Assembly (NCBI GenBank): GCA_963663315.1
Contig: OY760176.1
Span: 248,001 to 312,000 of the forward strand
Length of the DNA stretch: 64,000 nt
Source of the DNA: G963663315 sp963663315
Lineage (GTDB): Bacteria > Pseudomonadota > Gammaproteobacteria > Arenicellales > Poriferihabitantaceae
Direction of reading: 5' to 3'
Below, piece by piece: positions 17,280 through 26,553 of this stretch. Numbering within the stretch: position 1 is the stretch's first letter; each line of letters begins with the position of its first letter. A program made the position numbers and the translations under genes. The notes under the pieces are model-generated. The model ran no database searches and was not told where the DNA came from. It worked only from the letters and a program-made list of their open reading frames with translations.

Positions 17280-19895
17280 TTAGCGCTTATGCAAAGTCCC
17301 CCTTCTTCTTCTCTGGGTCCAATAAACCAGGCCCAGCAACAAAACCGCCGGCAGGTAAAATACCTCTTTTGGAACACGGTCCTTTTTGGTTCTGATGGAA
17401 CTTAATTCCACCGGATTATCGGTGTAGTAGTCGAAGGTTTTCCCGATGGTTTCAAAGAAGGGCGATCCGGGAAAGGGTTCCTCGATAATCGCGCGGCCAT
17501 CTTCTACGGTTACTGTGAGTCCGGCCTTTTCCAGTCTGGCAATGGCTGCGGCCTGATCACCCAGTGGCACCAGGATGGTGGTACTGGTGATTTCACCGGT
17601 ATCAAAATCAGGGCCGGTTACGATCATGGTCAGCACCCCGTCGGGAGTCGCGCTATCGACTACTTCATAAACCCTGGAAGGGTGAATGTCATCGAATGGC
17701 GGGTCCACCCGGTCAAGCCAGAAGCCCGGGCGAAACAGGGTGAAGGCGACCAGCAGCAGCACCAGGGATTCCCAGATCCTGTTTCGGGTCAGTAACCAGC
17801 CCTGGGTCGCCGAGGCGAACAGCATCATGGCGATGACGGCGACAATAAATACAAATACGGCCTTCAGCGGCGACACATTAATCAGCAGCAGTTCGGTATT
17901 GAAAATAAACAGGAAAGGCAGCAGGGCGGTGCGAATATCATAAGCAAACCCCTGAATCCCTGTTTTGATCGGGTCTCCCTTTGAAATCGCCGCTGCGGCA
18001 AACGCCGCCAGCCCGACCGGGGGTGTATCGTCTGCAAGTATGCCAAAATAAAATACAAACAAGTGCACGGCAATCAACGGAACCAGCAAGCCGTTGGCCG
18101 CGCCCAGGGTAATGATCACCGGAGCCATCAACGAGGAGACGACAATGTAGTTGGCCGTTGTGGGTAACCCCATGCCAAGAATCAGACTCATCACGGCGAC
18201 CAGAAACAACATCACGATCAGGTATCCTCCAGAGAGAAATTCCACGAACTCGCCGACCACCTGATGGGCGCCGGTCAATGATATGGTGCCGACGATAATC
18301 CCCGCCGCACCGGTCGCGACCGAAATACTGATCATGTTGCGCGACCCTGCGATCATGCCGTCGATCCAATCTGCCTTGCCGGTTTCAAATGCTGCCCGAT
18401 AGTTTCCGCTGCCACGGAAAAATGCCTTTATCGGATGTTGGGTCAGGGACACGATGACCATCGTGATGGCTGCCCAGAATGCCGATAATCCCGGAGACAG
18501 CCTTTCGATCACGATACTCCAGATCAGGATGACGATAGGCAGGATATAATACAGACCGGTAATTGCCGTTGCGCCCGCTGGCGGCAGTTCAGTGATCGGC
18601 GCATCCGGGTCGTCGACAACCAGGTCGGGTAGTCGGGATGCAAGCTTCAGGAGAAACAGATAACCCCCCGCACAACCTGCTGCAACGACATAAAAGGCCG
18701 AATCCGGGGCCACGACCTTGATCCAGCCGAGACCGTAGTAGACAATTATTCCAAGCAGCCCGATGCCGATAAATCCGCCCAGAAAACCCATCATCTTGCG
18801 GGTAAAGGTATGAGGAGAGGGGGGTTTGGGCAGTCCCTGCAGGTTCATCTTCATGGCTTCGAGATGAACGATATAAAATAGTGCAATATAGGATACCAGC
18901 GCGGGTACCAGGGCATGTTTCAGTATTTCCTGGTAGCTGATGCCGGTAAATTCGGCGATCAGGAATGCGGCAGCCCCCATGACCGGAGGCGTCAACTGAC
19001 CGTTGGTCGAGGAGGCAACTTCGACTGCGCCTGCCTTTTCGGCAGAAAATCCGGTGCGCTTCATCAGTGGAATGGTAAACGTTCCGGTGGTGACGGTATT
19101 GGCGATGGATGACCCGGAATACATGCCGCTCAGTGCAGAAGCAACCACCGCGGCCTTGGCCGGTCCGCCCCTTAAATGTCCGAGCAGGGCAAAGGCGATT
19201 TTTATGAAATAATTTCCTGCGCCTGCCTTTTCCAGAATTGATCCAAACAGCACAAACAGGAATATAAGAGTCGCCGAAACACCGAGCGCAACGCCAAACA
19301 CGCCTTCATTCTGCATCCAGAAATGCCACGTTGCCTTGCCGTAGGACGCGCCTTTCCATTGAATAGTTTCAGGCAGCCAGTCGGCATTGCCAAAGAAGAC
19401 ATAAGCGACAAACACACTGGCAACGATCAGTAACGGCAGCCCGAGAGAACGATAAACCGTGATTCCAAGAATCAGCATGCCGATGGTGGATGCGACCAGG
19501 TCGCCGGTTGTCGGCAATCCGGCACGGATCGCAATTTCGTTTCGAAGAACCACGATATAAAGACAGCATACCACGCCGGCAATGGCCAGAACCCAGTCAT
19601 ACCAGGGGATTCGATTTTTAGGGCTGGATTTGAACAATGGAAAGGCGAGAGTGGCCAGGAAAAAGCCGAACGCCAAGTGAATCAATCTGGCGTTAGAGTT
19701 GGTAACGATCACACTGATTCCGGTTACATCGGTCAGCCAGAATGGAAGATTGGATGCAAAATAGAGTTGAAACAGCGCCCAGATAAATGCAACCCAGGTT
19801 ATCAGTCTGCCTTCCCAGCCCGTCGGGTTGCGTCCTCCTGTATCTATTGACGTAAAATCCTCCAGGCTGCCCTGGGATTCATTGTTTTGTACCAT
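17280..19895 (-). CDS. TRAP transporter fused permease (TAXI type, 4TM+12TM)
   Basis: About 871 residues, the fused small-plus-large membrane subunit of a TAXI-type TRAP importer, driven by an ion gradient rather than ATP. The DctM-like core shows GSSIANTVTTGTFTIPLMKR, PPVMGAAAFLIAEFTGI and GMGLPTTANYIVVSSLM. The C-terminal 180 residues include a soluble stretch (RVYEVVDSATPDGVLTMIV) and a last helix typical of members with DUF3394. I prefer the second ATG (19895), spaced properly from GAGG. The binding-protein gene lies upstream on the same strand, with a terminator-like hairpin between them. The likely substrate is a methylated amine, inferred from the MttB gene upstream. Confidence 0.9.
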   Translation of the reverse strand: MVQNNESQGSLEDFTSIDTGGRNPTGWEGRLITWVAFIWALFQLYFASNLPFWLTDVTGISVIVTNSNARLIHLAFGFFLATLAFPLFKSSPKNRIPWYDWVLAIAGVVCCLYIVVLRNEIAIRAGLPTTGDLVASTIGMLILGITVYRSLGLPLLIVASVFVAYVFFGNADWLPETIQWKGASYGKATWHFWMQNEGVFGVALGVSATLIFLFVLFGSILEKAGAGNYFIKIAFALLGHLRGGPAKAAVVASALSGMYSGSSIANTVTTGTFTIPLMKRTGFSAEKAGAVEVASSTNGQLTPPVMGAAAFLIAEFTGISYQEILKHALVPALVSYIALFYIVHLEAMKMNLQGLPKPPSPHTFTRKMMGFLGGFIGIGLLGIIVYYGLGWIKVVAPDSAFYVVAAGCAGGYLFLLKLASRLPDLVVDDPDAPITELPPAGATAITGLYYILPIVILIWSIVIERLSPGLSAFWAAITMVIVSLTQHPIKAFFRGSGNYRAAFETGKADWIDGMIAGSRNMISISVATGAAGIIVGTISLTGAHQVVGEFVEFLSGGYLIVMLFLVAVMSLILGMGLPTTANYIVVSSLMAPVIITLGAANGLLVPLIAVHLFVFYFGILADDTPPVGLAAFAAAAISKGDPIKTGIQGFAYDIRTALLPFLFIFNTELLLINVSPLKAVFVFIVAVIAMMLFASATQGWLLTRNRIWESLVLLLVAFTLFRPGFWLDRVDPPFDDIHPSRVYEVVDSATPDGVLTMIVTGPDFDTGEITSTTILVPLGDQAAAIARLEKAGLTVTVEDGRAIIEEPFPGSPFFETIGKTFDYYTDNPVELSSIRTKKDRVPKEVFYLPAVLLLGLVYWTQRRRRGTLHKR

Positions 19896-19980
19896 CATTG
19901 CCTCGCTGGAACTCGTTTACTTCAATGCCTGATAGGTTGCCCTGGTATTGTATTGCGTATATCCGGCGCCAGAAACCAAA

Positions 19981-20009
19981 AAACCCTCCCGGGAATTGCG
20001 GGAGGGTTT
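19981..20009 (-). terminator. Hairpin terminator/attenuator between TRAP binding protein and permease
   Basis: Arms AAACCCTCCCG (19981-19991) and CGGGAGGGTTT (19999-20009) form a perfect 11-bp stem with a 7-nt loop, flanked by A and T runs, so it works in either direction. It lies after the binding-protein stop and before the permease start. Partial termination here would give more binding protein than permease. Confidence 0.85.
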
Positions 20010-20037
20010 TTCAGGTTTTGACCGGTAGCTGGAAAAA

Positions 20038-21009
20038 TTACATCCAGCCGCGTTCCATGTAATACTTTATTGCGCCCGGATGCAGCGGAGCTGAAAGGGA
20101 GTCGGAAATCATTTCCGCTTCGCTCAGATTTGCAAATGCAGGATGCAGTTTCTTGAAATCATCAAAGTTTTCAAAGACGGCTTTGACCACTATGTAGACC
20201 ACCTCATCAGGCACATCCGCACTGGAAACGAAGGTGGCGCCAACCCCGAAAGTCTTGATGTCACTCTCATTGTTGTACATGCCCGCTGGAATTGAGGCGG
20301 TTCGATAGTACGGTTTGTCGGCAACCAGTTTATCGATTGCAGGCCCTTCAACATTGACCAGATGGGCATCGCAGGTTACCAGGGATTCCTGGGTCAGGGC
20401 AGACGGGTGGCCGACCAGCCAGAAATAGGCATCAATCTTGCCATCGCATACGGCCTGTCCGGTTTCCGCCGATTTCATTTCTGCTGCAAGTCTGAGGTCG
20501 CTGCGTTCCCAGCCGAACGCTTCTTCAATTACTTCCCAGGTGGCGCGCTGGCCCGAACCGGGGTTGCCGATGTTAAGGCGCTTGCCCTTGGCATCGGTCA
20601 GGGTATTGATCCCGGATGCATTGCTGGCGATGACGGTAACAGGTTCAGGGTGGACCGAGAAGACAGCGCGCAGGTTTTCGAATGGGCCCTGATCTTCAAA
20701 TTTTGAAGTGCCGTGGTAAGAATGATATTGCCAGTCGGATTGCGCTACACCAAATTCGAGTTCGCCAGAGCGAATGGTATTGAGATTATAAATCGAGCCA
20801 CCGGTCGACTCCGCCGAGCAACGAATGCCATGCTCCTTGCGGTTCTTGTTTACCAGTCTGCAAATAGCGCCGCCGGTTGGATAGTAAACGCCGGTTATAC
20901 CGCCCGTACCGATGGAAATGAACTGTTGCTGGGCATGGGCTGTCATTGCGCTCATGCCGGTCACGGCCATTCCAGCGGCAATTATCGAAGATAGAATCGT
21001 TTTTCTCAT
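20038..21009 (-). CDS. TAXI-family TRAP transporter solute-binding protein
   Basis: 323 residues with a signal peptide (SIIAAGMAVTGMSAMTAHA, cleavage near residue 26). The mature N-terminus ISIGTGGITGVYYPTGGAIC is the hallmark of the TAXI binding-protein family. It captures the substrate in the periplasm for the fused permease encoded downstream. A GAGG site precedes the ATG. Upstream, mttB is on the same strand about 200 bp away. TAXI substrates are poorly known; the genomic setting suggests a betaine-like compound, but the sequence does not show this. Confidence 0.9.
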   Translation of the reverse strand: MRKTILSSIIAAGMAVTGMSAMTAHAQQQFISIGTGGITGVYYPTGGAICRLVNKNRKEHGIRCSAESTGGSIYNLNTIRSGELEFGVAQSDWQYHSYHGTSKFEDQGPFENLRAVFSVHPEPVTVIASNASGINTLTDAKGKRLNIGNPGSGQRATWEVIEEAFGWERSDLRLAAEMKSAETGQAVCDGKIDAYFWLVGHPSALTQESLVTCDAHLVNVEGPAIDKLVADKPYYRTASIPAGMYNNESDIKTFGVGATFVSSADVPDEVVYIVVKAVFENFDDFKKLHPAFANLSEAEMISDSLSAPLHPGAIKYYMERGWM

Positions 21010-21179
21010 GGTACTGCCTCGTTAAGTTAAGGATTAGTTTTTCGGGTTGCCCACCAGGATTCATGACCTCGTATTGAGACCACGATCACCGGTCAACCAG
21101 TATTATGGTTCTGGCAATCATCACGTCATACTATCACCTTCGGACTGTGGCGTGAAATACTATTTGAATTTCGACCGTG

Positions 21180-21217
21180 TCAGATCCGGTCTATATTGTC
21201 AGGTCCAGTCTATATGT
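21180..21217. repeat. 19-bp imperfect tandem repeat at the mttB 3' end
   Basis: Two adjacent copies of a TCAG(A/G)TCC(G/A)GTCTATAT-type unit (21180-21198, 21199-21217); the second includes the mttB stop. Function unknown. Confidence 0.7.
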
Positions 21218-22742
21218 TGGAGTCTGCGAAAGAGCCCTTGCGCTTTGCAATGAATTCCAGCAACGCCTCATCGATAGCCGGGTCGAGTTCCGGCGGCTGA
21301 TAGTCGTTCAGCATCTGTTTCCAGATTTTATTGGCACGAACAGTGGCATCGGACGACCCTTCCAGTTTCCATTGCTCAAAGCTGTTGTTGTCGGCGATGC
21401 TGGAGCGGTAAAAGGCGGTTTTGAAATTCTCCTGGGTGTGGTTGCAGCCAAGGAAATGATTACCCGGCCCGACTTCACGAATCGCGCTCAAGGCCTGACC
21501 GTTTTCCGAAAGGTCTGTGCCTTCGGCGAATACCTGCATCATGCCGAGTTGATCTGCATCCATGATCAGCTTTTCATAGCTTGATGACAACCCGCCTTCC
21601 AGCCAGCCAGCCGCATGGAGGACAAAGTTCACTCCCGCAGTGATTGTGGGCAAAAGCGTATTGGCGCTTTCATAGGCCGCCTGGGCATCGGTGATCTTGG
21701 AGGCGCACAACGAACCACCGCTTCGAAATGGCACACCCAATCGCCGGGCCAGCGCAGCGCAGCCATTGATTACCAGTGAAGGTTCCGGGGTACCAAAAGT
21801 GGGCGCCCCCGATTGCATCGACATTGAGCTGGAGAATGTTCCGAAGATAACCGGACAGCCGGGACGGACCAATTGGGTGAATGCCATCCCGGTGAGAGCC
21901 TCGGCCAGGATCTGCGCCATGGTGCCAGCGGCAGTGACCGGCGACATGGCGCCGGAAAGAATAAAGGGTGAGATAATACTGGCCTGATTGTTTCTCGCAT
22001 ACACTTCGGAGGCGCCCAGCATGGTTTCATCGAAAGTCATCGGTGAGTTAGCGTTGATCAGATTGATAACCACGGAATTTTGATCCACGAACTCTTCGCC
22101 AAACAGAATCTTGCACATGTCTACTGTATCCTGCGCTCTTTCCGGATGGGTCACCGACCCCATGAAGGGTTTGTCGGAATACTTGATGTGGCTGTAAACC
22201 ATATCGAAATGTCGCTTGTTAACCGGCAAATCGGTCGGTTCACAGACCGTACCGCCTGAATGATGCAGCGAAGGCAGCATCCAGGTGAGTTTGACGAAGT
22301 TGCGAAAGTCCTCAATCTTCGCATAGCGCCGCCCCTTGTCGAGGTCGCGAACGAAAGGGGGACCATATACCGGTGCGAACACGGTGGATTTGCCACCGAT
22401 AGTGACGTTTCTCAGGGGATTTCTGGCTTTTTGTTCAAAAATCCGCGGCGCCGAGTCCTGGATGATTTTTCGGCACATGCCTTTCGGAAAACGCACCAGT
22501 TGGTCCTTGACATCTGCCCCGGCCTGCTTGAACAGTTTCAACGCTGGCGGGTAGTGATACTCGATACCGATTTCCTGAAGGATGGTATCGGCGTTTTCTT
22601 CGATCAGTGACAGACCTTCTTCGTCGAGCAGTACATACTCCGGTATTTTCCGGGTAATGAAGGGAGTGATGGCAGGGACTGAGCTTTGCTCGCGTATCTG
22701 TCTGGCTTGACGGCCGCCGCGCTTTCTTATTGTTCTTGACAT
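21210..22742 (-). CDS. MttB-family (trimethylamine methyltransferase-like) protein, non-pyrrolysine
   Basis: 510 residues from the ATG at 22742 (MSRTIRKRGGRQARQ); an earlier start at 22787 is less likely. It belongs to the MttB barrel family (YGPPFVRDLDKGRRY, GSVTHPERAQDTVDM, FGTFSSSMSMQSGAPTFGTP). The place where true MttB has pyrrolysine is spanned by ordinary codons (FRSGGSLCASKITDAQAAY), and no in-frame TAG occurs. Such homologues include MtgB, which demethylates glycine betaine onto a corrinoid protein. No corrinoid protein gene or activase is seen in the window. It lies upstream of a TAXI-TRAP transporter on the same strand, probably an uptake-and-demethylation unit. The substrate is inferred. 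Confidence 0.85.
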   Translation of the reverse strand: MSRTIRKRGGRQARQIREQSSVPAITPFITRKIPEYVLLDEEGLSLIEENADTILQEIGIEYHYPPALKLFKQAGADVKDQLVRFPKGMCRKIIQDSAPRIFEQKARNPLRNVTIGGKSTVFAPVYGPPFVRDLDKGRRYAKIEDFRNFVKLTWMLPSLHHSGGTVCEPTDLPVNKRHFDMVYSHIKYSDKPFMGSVTHPERAQDTVDMCKILFGEEFVDQNSVVINLINANSPMTFDETMLGASEVYARNNQASIISPFILSGAMSPVTAAGTMAQILAEALTGMAFTQLVRPGCPVIFGTFSSSMSMQSGAPTFGTPEPSLVINGCAALARRLGVPFRSGGSLCASKITDAQAAYESANTLLPTITAGVNFVLHAAGWLEGGLSSSYEKLIMDADQLGMMQVFAEGTDLSENGQALSAIREVGPGNHFLGCNHTQENFKTAFYRSSIADNNSFEQWKLEGSSDATVRANKIWKQMLNDYQPPELDPAIDEALLEFIAKRKGSFADSNI

Positions 22743-22779
22743 GTCATCGTTTTGATTTGTTATCTGAACAGGAAAGTAT

Positions 22780-22819
22780 GGAGGCATTACCTGCCTCCGA
22801 CAGGTCGCCCTGCGACCTG
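22780..22819 (-). promoter_or_regulatory. Two adjacent hairpins in the mttB 5' leader
   Basis: Two perfect stems lie just upstream of mttB: GGAGGC/GCCTCC (22780-22798) and CAGGTCG/CGACCTG (22801-22819, loop of 5). They may regulate transcript start or stability. They do not match a riboswitch class I can recognise, and the region also holds the divergent promoter for msbA. Confidence 0.45.
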
Positions 22820-22980
22820 GGATTATCCGATTGCGTCACGCGCCTCATATGTAACATAATACACCATTGACGTATCATAATATACGCCGCATGAGGGCAC
22901 ACCCGTGAATGTCTGACAAGAATTCCAGCGACGCAGTAATCCGTTACGGCTTTTGAATTTCGCCAAATCTGATTCCCTTT

Positions 22981-24738
22981 GTGACTGATCCCTCCCAAAA
23001 CGTGGCCAGCGCCACGCTGTACCGTCGCCTGTTCGCTCATGTGCTTCCCTACAAGGGCGTGTTCGGCGTGGCGCTGTTTGGCATGCTGGTGGTGGCGGCC
23101 GGGGATACCGGCTTCGCCTGGGTTCTTCAGCCGCTGATGGACAAAGGTTTTGTGGAACGCGATGCTGACTTTATCCGGTTTATTCCGCTGTTGCTGGTGG
23201 CCATTGCTTTCGCCCGGGCGCTGGGGGATTTCATTGATGTTTACTGCACCAACTGGGTATCAAGGAAGGTCATTCAGGATTTGCGGCAGAAGATGTTCGA
23301 GCAGTTGATTTATGCACCCACCGGATTTTACGACAAGCATTCGAGTGGCGGACTGGTCTCCCGGTTGACCTACGATGTGGAGCAGGTTGCGCGAGCGAGT
23401 TCGGATGCCTTTCGGGTTCTGGTCCGGGATATTCTGAAAGCGGTATTTCTGCTGTCCCTGTTGTTCTATCTGAGTTGGGAATTGTCGGTCATATTCATTG
23501 CCATACTTCCGGTTACCTTTTTGATCTTGAATTTTACCAGTGGGCGATTCAGGAAAATCAGTACCAGTATCCAGGAAAGTGTGGGGGATATCACCCAAAT
23601 CGCCAAACAGGCATTCCAGGGTCACAAACTGGTCAAGATTTTCAATTCCTATGACCACGAAAAGCAAACGTTTTTCGTGGCCAACAATCGCCACCGCCAG
23701 CAGTCCATGAAAAAAACCGGGATTCTGGCAGCCACTGTACCGATGGTCGTTTTTTTGATGGGCATGGGGATGGCTCTGATGATCTGGCTGGCCTTGATTC
23801 TCGAAATCACGCCGGGTGTATTTACCTCTTATCTGGTGGCCATGACCATGGTAGTGGGTCCGGTCAAAAGCCTTTCCAGGGTGAACGAGGTGATACAAAC
23901 AGGCATGGCGGGTGTGCAATCGGTTTTCGAGACCATTGACCTGCACAAGGAAAAGGATGAGGGCCGGATTGTCCTTCGCGATATCACCGGCAACGTGTCA
24001 TTTTCAGATGTTTCATTCCATTACCCGGGTGACCAATCCCGGGTTCTGATAAATATCAACTTTGAAATAAAGGCGGGTTCAACGGTGGCGCTGGTGGGGT
24101 CATCCGGCAGCGGAAAATCAACCATTACTTCGATGTTGATGCGGTTTTACAGCCCGACCAGCGGCAGTATAAGCATTGACGGTCACCCATTGCAGGACAT
24201 CCGGTTGCAATCGCTCAGGGGAAACCTGGCCATGGTCAGCCAGGAGGTGATACTGGTTGAAGACACAATCAGAAACAACATTGTGTATGGAAGGGTCGGT
24301 AGCATCGACGAAGGCAGGTTGATGACGGCGGTCGAGACCGCCCACATCCGGGAATTTGCAGATGACTTCGCTGACGGACTGAACACGCTTGTGGGTGAAG
24401 AAGGCGCCCGTTTGTCCGGCGGGCAGCGGCAACGCATTGCCATCGCCCGTGCAATCTACAAGGATGCGCCGATCCTGGTCCTCGACGAAGCGACCTCTTC
24501 CCTCGATTCCCACTCGGAGAAACATATTCAGGATGCGATCGGCCGACTGATCCGCAATCGAACCACTCTGGTGATTGCCCATCGACTGAGCACCATCGAA
24601 AATGCGGATTTGATCCTGGTGCTGGGCAAGGGTCAGATTCTGGAACGCGGGTGTCATCAGGCGCTGCTCGCAAAAAAGGGGCATTACTATCATTTGTACA
24701 ATACCCAATATCGCCACAATTCCGAAAATGCTGGATAA
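22981..24738 (+). CDS. msbA: Lipid A export ABC transporter MsbA
   Basis: 585 residues from a GTG start: six membrane helices (about 25-310) fused to an ATPase with Walker A (GSSGSGKST), signature LSGGQRQRIAIARAIY, Walker B (ILVLDEATSSLDS) and switch His (IAHRLSTIENADL). It flips core-lipid A across the inner membrane. Function is supported by neighbours: lpxK overlaps its 3' end by 11 bp and kdsB follows, the common msbA-lpxK-kdsB arrangement. The ribosome site before the GTG is weak. It is divergent from mttB. Confidence 0.95.
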   Translation: MTDPSQNVASATLYRRLFAHVLPYKGVFGVALFGMLVVAAGDTGFAWVLQPLMDKGFVERDADFIRFIPLLLVAIAFARALGDFIDVYCTNWVSRKVIQDLRQKMFEQLIYAPTGFYDKHSSGGLVSRLTYDVEQVARASSDAFRVLVRDILKAVFLLSLLFYLSWELSVIFIAILPVTFLILNFTSGRFRKISTSIQESVGDITQIAKQAFQGHKLVKIFNSYDHEKQTFFVANNRHRQQSMKKTGILAATVPMVVFLMGMGMALMIWLALILEITPGVFTSYLVAMTMVVGPVKSLSRVNEVIQTGMAGVQSVFETIDLHKEKDEGRIVLRDITGNVSFSDVSFHYPGDQSRVLININFEIKAGSTVALVGSSGSGKSTITSMLMRFYSPTSGSISIDGHPLQDIRLQSLRGNLAMVSQEVILVEDTIRNNIVYGRVGSIDEGRLMTAVETAHIREFADDFADGLNTLVGEEGARLSGGQRQRIAIARAIYKDAPILVLDEATSSLDSHSEKHIQDAIGRLIRNRTTLVIAHRLSTIENADLILVLGKGQILERGCHQALLAKKGHYYHLYNTQYRHNSENAG

Positions 24739-25723
24739 ACTGCAGCAGGGATGGCAACGCCCAGGGTGGCTGAATTACCTGCTGCTCCCCCTGTCCCTTG
24801 TCTACGGACTGCTGATGCTGGCAAGGAGGCAATGTTATCGCCTCGGAGTTTTCAAGCGGATCTCTCTTGCTGTCCCGGTCATCGTGGTCGGCGGGGTGAC
24901 GGTGGGTGGCAACGGAAAAACGCCGGTCGTGTTGTCACTGGTCAGGCATTTTCAGGACAAGGGCTTCCGTCCAGGGGTTATCTGCAAGGGTTACAAGGGT
25001 AATTCCCCGTTCTGGCCCAGAGAAGTGAATCATTCAACCACCTCCACGCTGGTCGGGGATGAAGCCCAATTGATTTACGAGTTGACCGGGGTTGCGGTGG
25101 TGGCGGGTCCGGAGCGAGCGAGAAACGGGGTCTGTCTGATCGATAAATTCGGTTGCGATATCCTGTTCAGCGATGACGGATTCCAGCACCACGCATTGGA
25201 GCGTGATCTGGATATTCTGGCGCTTGATGGGCAGGCCGGGTACGGTAATGGCTGGTGCCTGCCGGCCGGGCCGTTACGGGAGTTTCGCAGTCAGACCAGA
25301 CGGGCGGATATTGTGCTGGTAAATGGCACAAGCGAAGAGCGCCGGTTTGAAATACCTGATGCCAGCCGGATGTCGATGAGGATATCAGAAGCGTATAATC
25401 TGGCGGGCGGCATCCGCAAACAGTTGTCTGAATTTACAGGCGAGCCTGTGCATGGAGTCGCAGGGGTAGGCAATCCGGCCCGGTTTTTCCGGCAACTGGA
25501 GCAGTTCGGCATTGATCTGGTTCGCCATCCTTTCCCGGACCATCATCCGTTCGAAGAATCCGACCTGGAATTCGGCGATGACGGGATCATTCTCATGACC
25601 GAAAAAGATGCGGTAAAATGCAGGGATATGACGATTGCAAATAATCTATGGGCAGTTCCCGCGATCACTGAAATCGATGCGCGTGTATTCGATCAGATCG
25701 ATCAACTCATTTCCACGAAGTAG
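24728..25723 (+). CDS. lpxK: Tetraacyldisaccharide 4'-kinase
   Basis: 331 residues. It has an N-terminal membrane helix (LLLPLSLVYGLLMLA), the P-loop GGVTVGGNGKTPVV (about residues 57-70) and SDDGFQHHALERDLDILALD. The enzyme phosphorylates the 4' position of the lipid A disaccharide at the inner membrane. Its ATG overlaps the end of msbA, indicating translational coupling. The length is normal for the family. Confidence 0.95.
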   Translation: MLDKLQQGWQRPGWLNYLLLPLSLVYGLLMLARRQCYRLGVFKRISLAVPVIVVGGVTVGGNGKTPVVLSLVRHFQDKGFRPGVICKGYKGNSPFWPREVNHSTTSTLVGDEAQLIYELTGVAVVAGPERARNGVCLIDKFGCDILFSDDGFQHHALERDLDILALDGQAGYGNGWCLPAGPLREFRSQTRRADIVLVNGTSEERRFEIPDASRMSMRISEAYNLAGGIRKQLSEFTGEPVHGVAGVGNPARFFRQLEQFGIDLVRHPFPDHHPFEESDLEFGDDGIILMTEKDAVKCRDMTIANNLWAVPAITEIDARVFDQIDQLISTK

Positions 25724-25742
25724 CTCTGTCGAGGCAAGCCCG

Positions 25743-26504
25743 TTGTCTGTCCCTTTCCACGTAATCATTCCTGCACGCTACCAGTCCAGTCGGTTGCCGG
25801 GCAAGCCACTGCTTGAGATTGCAGGTAAATCCATGATTCAGCACGTTGTCGAGAGATGCCGCCAAAGCGAAGCCAGCAGTATCGTGGTGGCGACGGATGA
25901 TCCGCGTATCGTTGCAGCGGTTGAGCTTTTCGGTGGTCAATCGGCGCTCACATCCAGTGATCATCCATCCGGCAGCGACCGCATTGCAGAGGCTTCAGAA
26001 ATACTCGGCCTTGCGCCGGACGATATTATCGTCAATGTTCAGGGGGACGAACTCGACATGCCTGCGGTCCTGATCAATCAGGTTGCCAATGCGCTGGATC
26101 AGGACAGTGATGCAGTCATGGCCACGGCCAGCGCTCCCTTGACTTCACCATTGGAGGTGTCCGATCCTTCCGTAGTCAAGGTCGTCAGCGATAAATCAGG
26201 ATATGCAATCTATTTCAGCCGGGCGACGATTCCCTGGGTGCGTGGTGAGTCGACTTCTGCTCTGGCCAGTCACGCACAGGATCAACTGCGGCGTCATGTT
26301 GGAATTTATGCGTATTCGGCGGGATACATCCGGAGATTCGCAGCAAGAGGGCATTGCCAACTTGAGAACCTGGAGAAGCTGGAGCAACTTCGTGTGATCT
26401 GGCATGGGGAAAAAATCCGTGTCGTTGAAGCGTTGCAGACCCCTGGCCCGGGGATTGACACCGAGCAGGATTTACAAAAGGCAAGGGAGGCATTCGGGAC
26501 ATGA
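25743..26504 (+). CDS. kdsB: 3-deoxy-manno-octulosonate cytidylyltransferase
   Basis: 253 residues. The enzyme activates KDO with CTP for lipopolysaccharide synthesis. Motifs: IIPARYQSSRLPGKPL at the N-terminus, SDHPSGSDRIAEA and VNVQGDELDMP. I chose a TTG start at 25743, because GAGG sits 8 nt before it and the protein then begins MSVPFHVIIPARYQ as in the family; the open frame upstream lies inside lpxK. It lies 19 bp after the lpxK stop, in the same operon. Confidence 0.93.
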   Translation: MSVPFHVIIPARYQSSRLPGKPLLEIAGKSMIQHVVERCRQSEASSIVVATDDPRIVAAVELFGGQSALTSSDHPSGSDRIAEASEILGLAPDDIIVNVQGDELDMPAVLINQVANALDQDSDAVMATASAPLTSPLEVSDPSVVKVVSDKSGYAIYFSRATIPWVRGESTSALASHAQDQLRRHVGIYAYSAGYIRRFAARGHCQLENLEKLEQLRVIWHGEKIRVVEALQTPGPGIDTEQDLQKAREAFGT

Positions 26505-26553
26505 GGCAGAATCGCGTTTCCAGAACATCCCGTCCATTTCCAGGTAAAGCAGC

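Noticed and set aside
21210..22742. Pyrrolysine-containing MttB
   Set aside because: No in-frame TAG occurs within the gene, and no pyrrolysine biosynthesis genes are in the window.
25635..25742. Longer KdsB start at ATG 25635
   Set aside because: It lies inside lpxK, and the extra residues do not match KdsB; a TTG with GAGG at 25743 gives the normal N-terminus.
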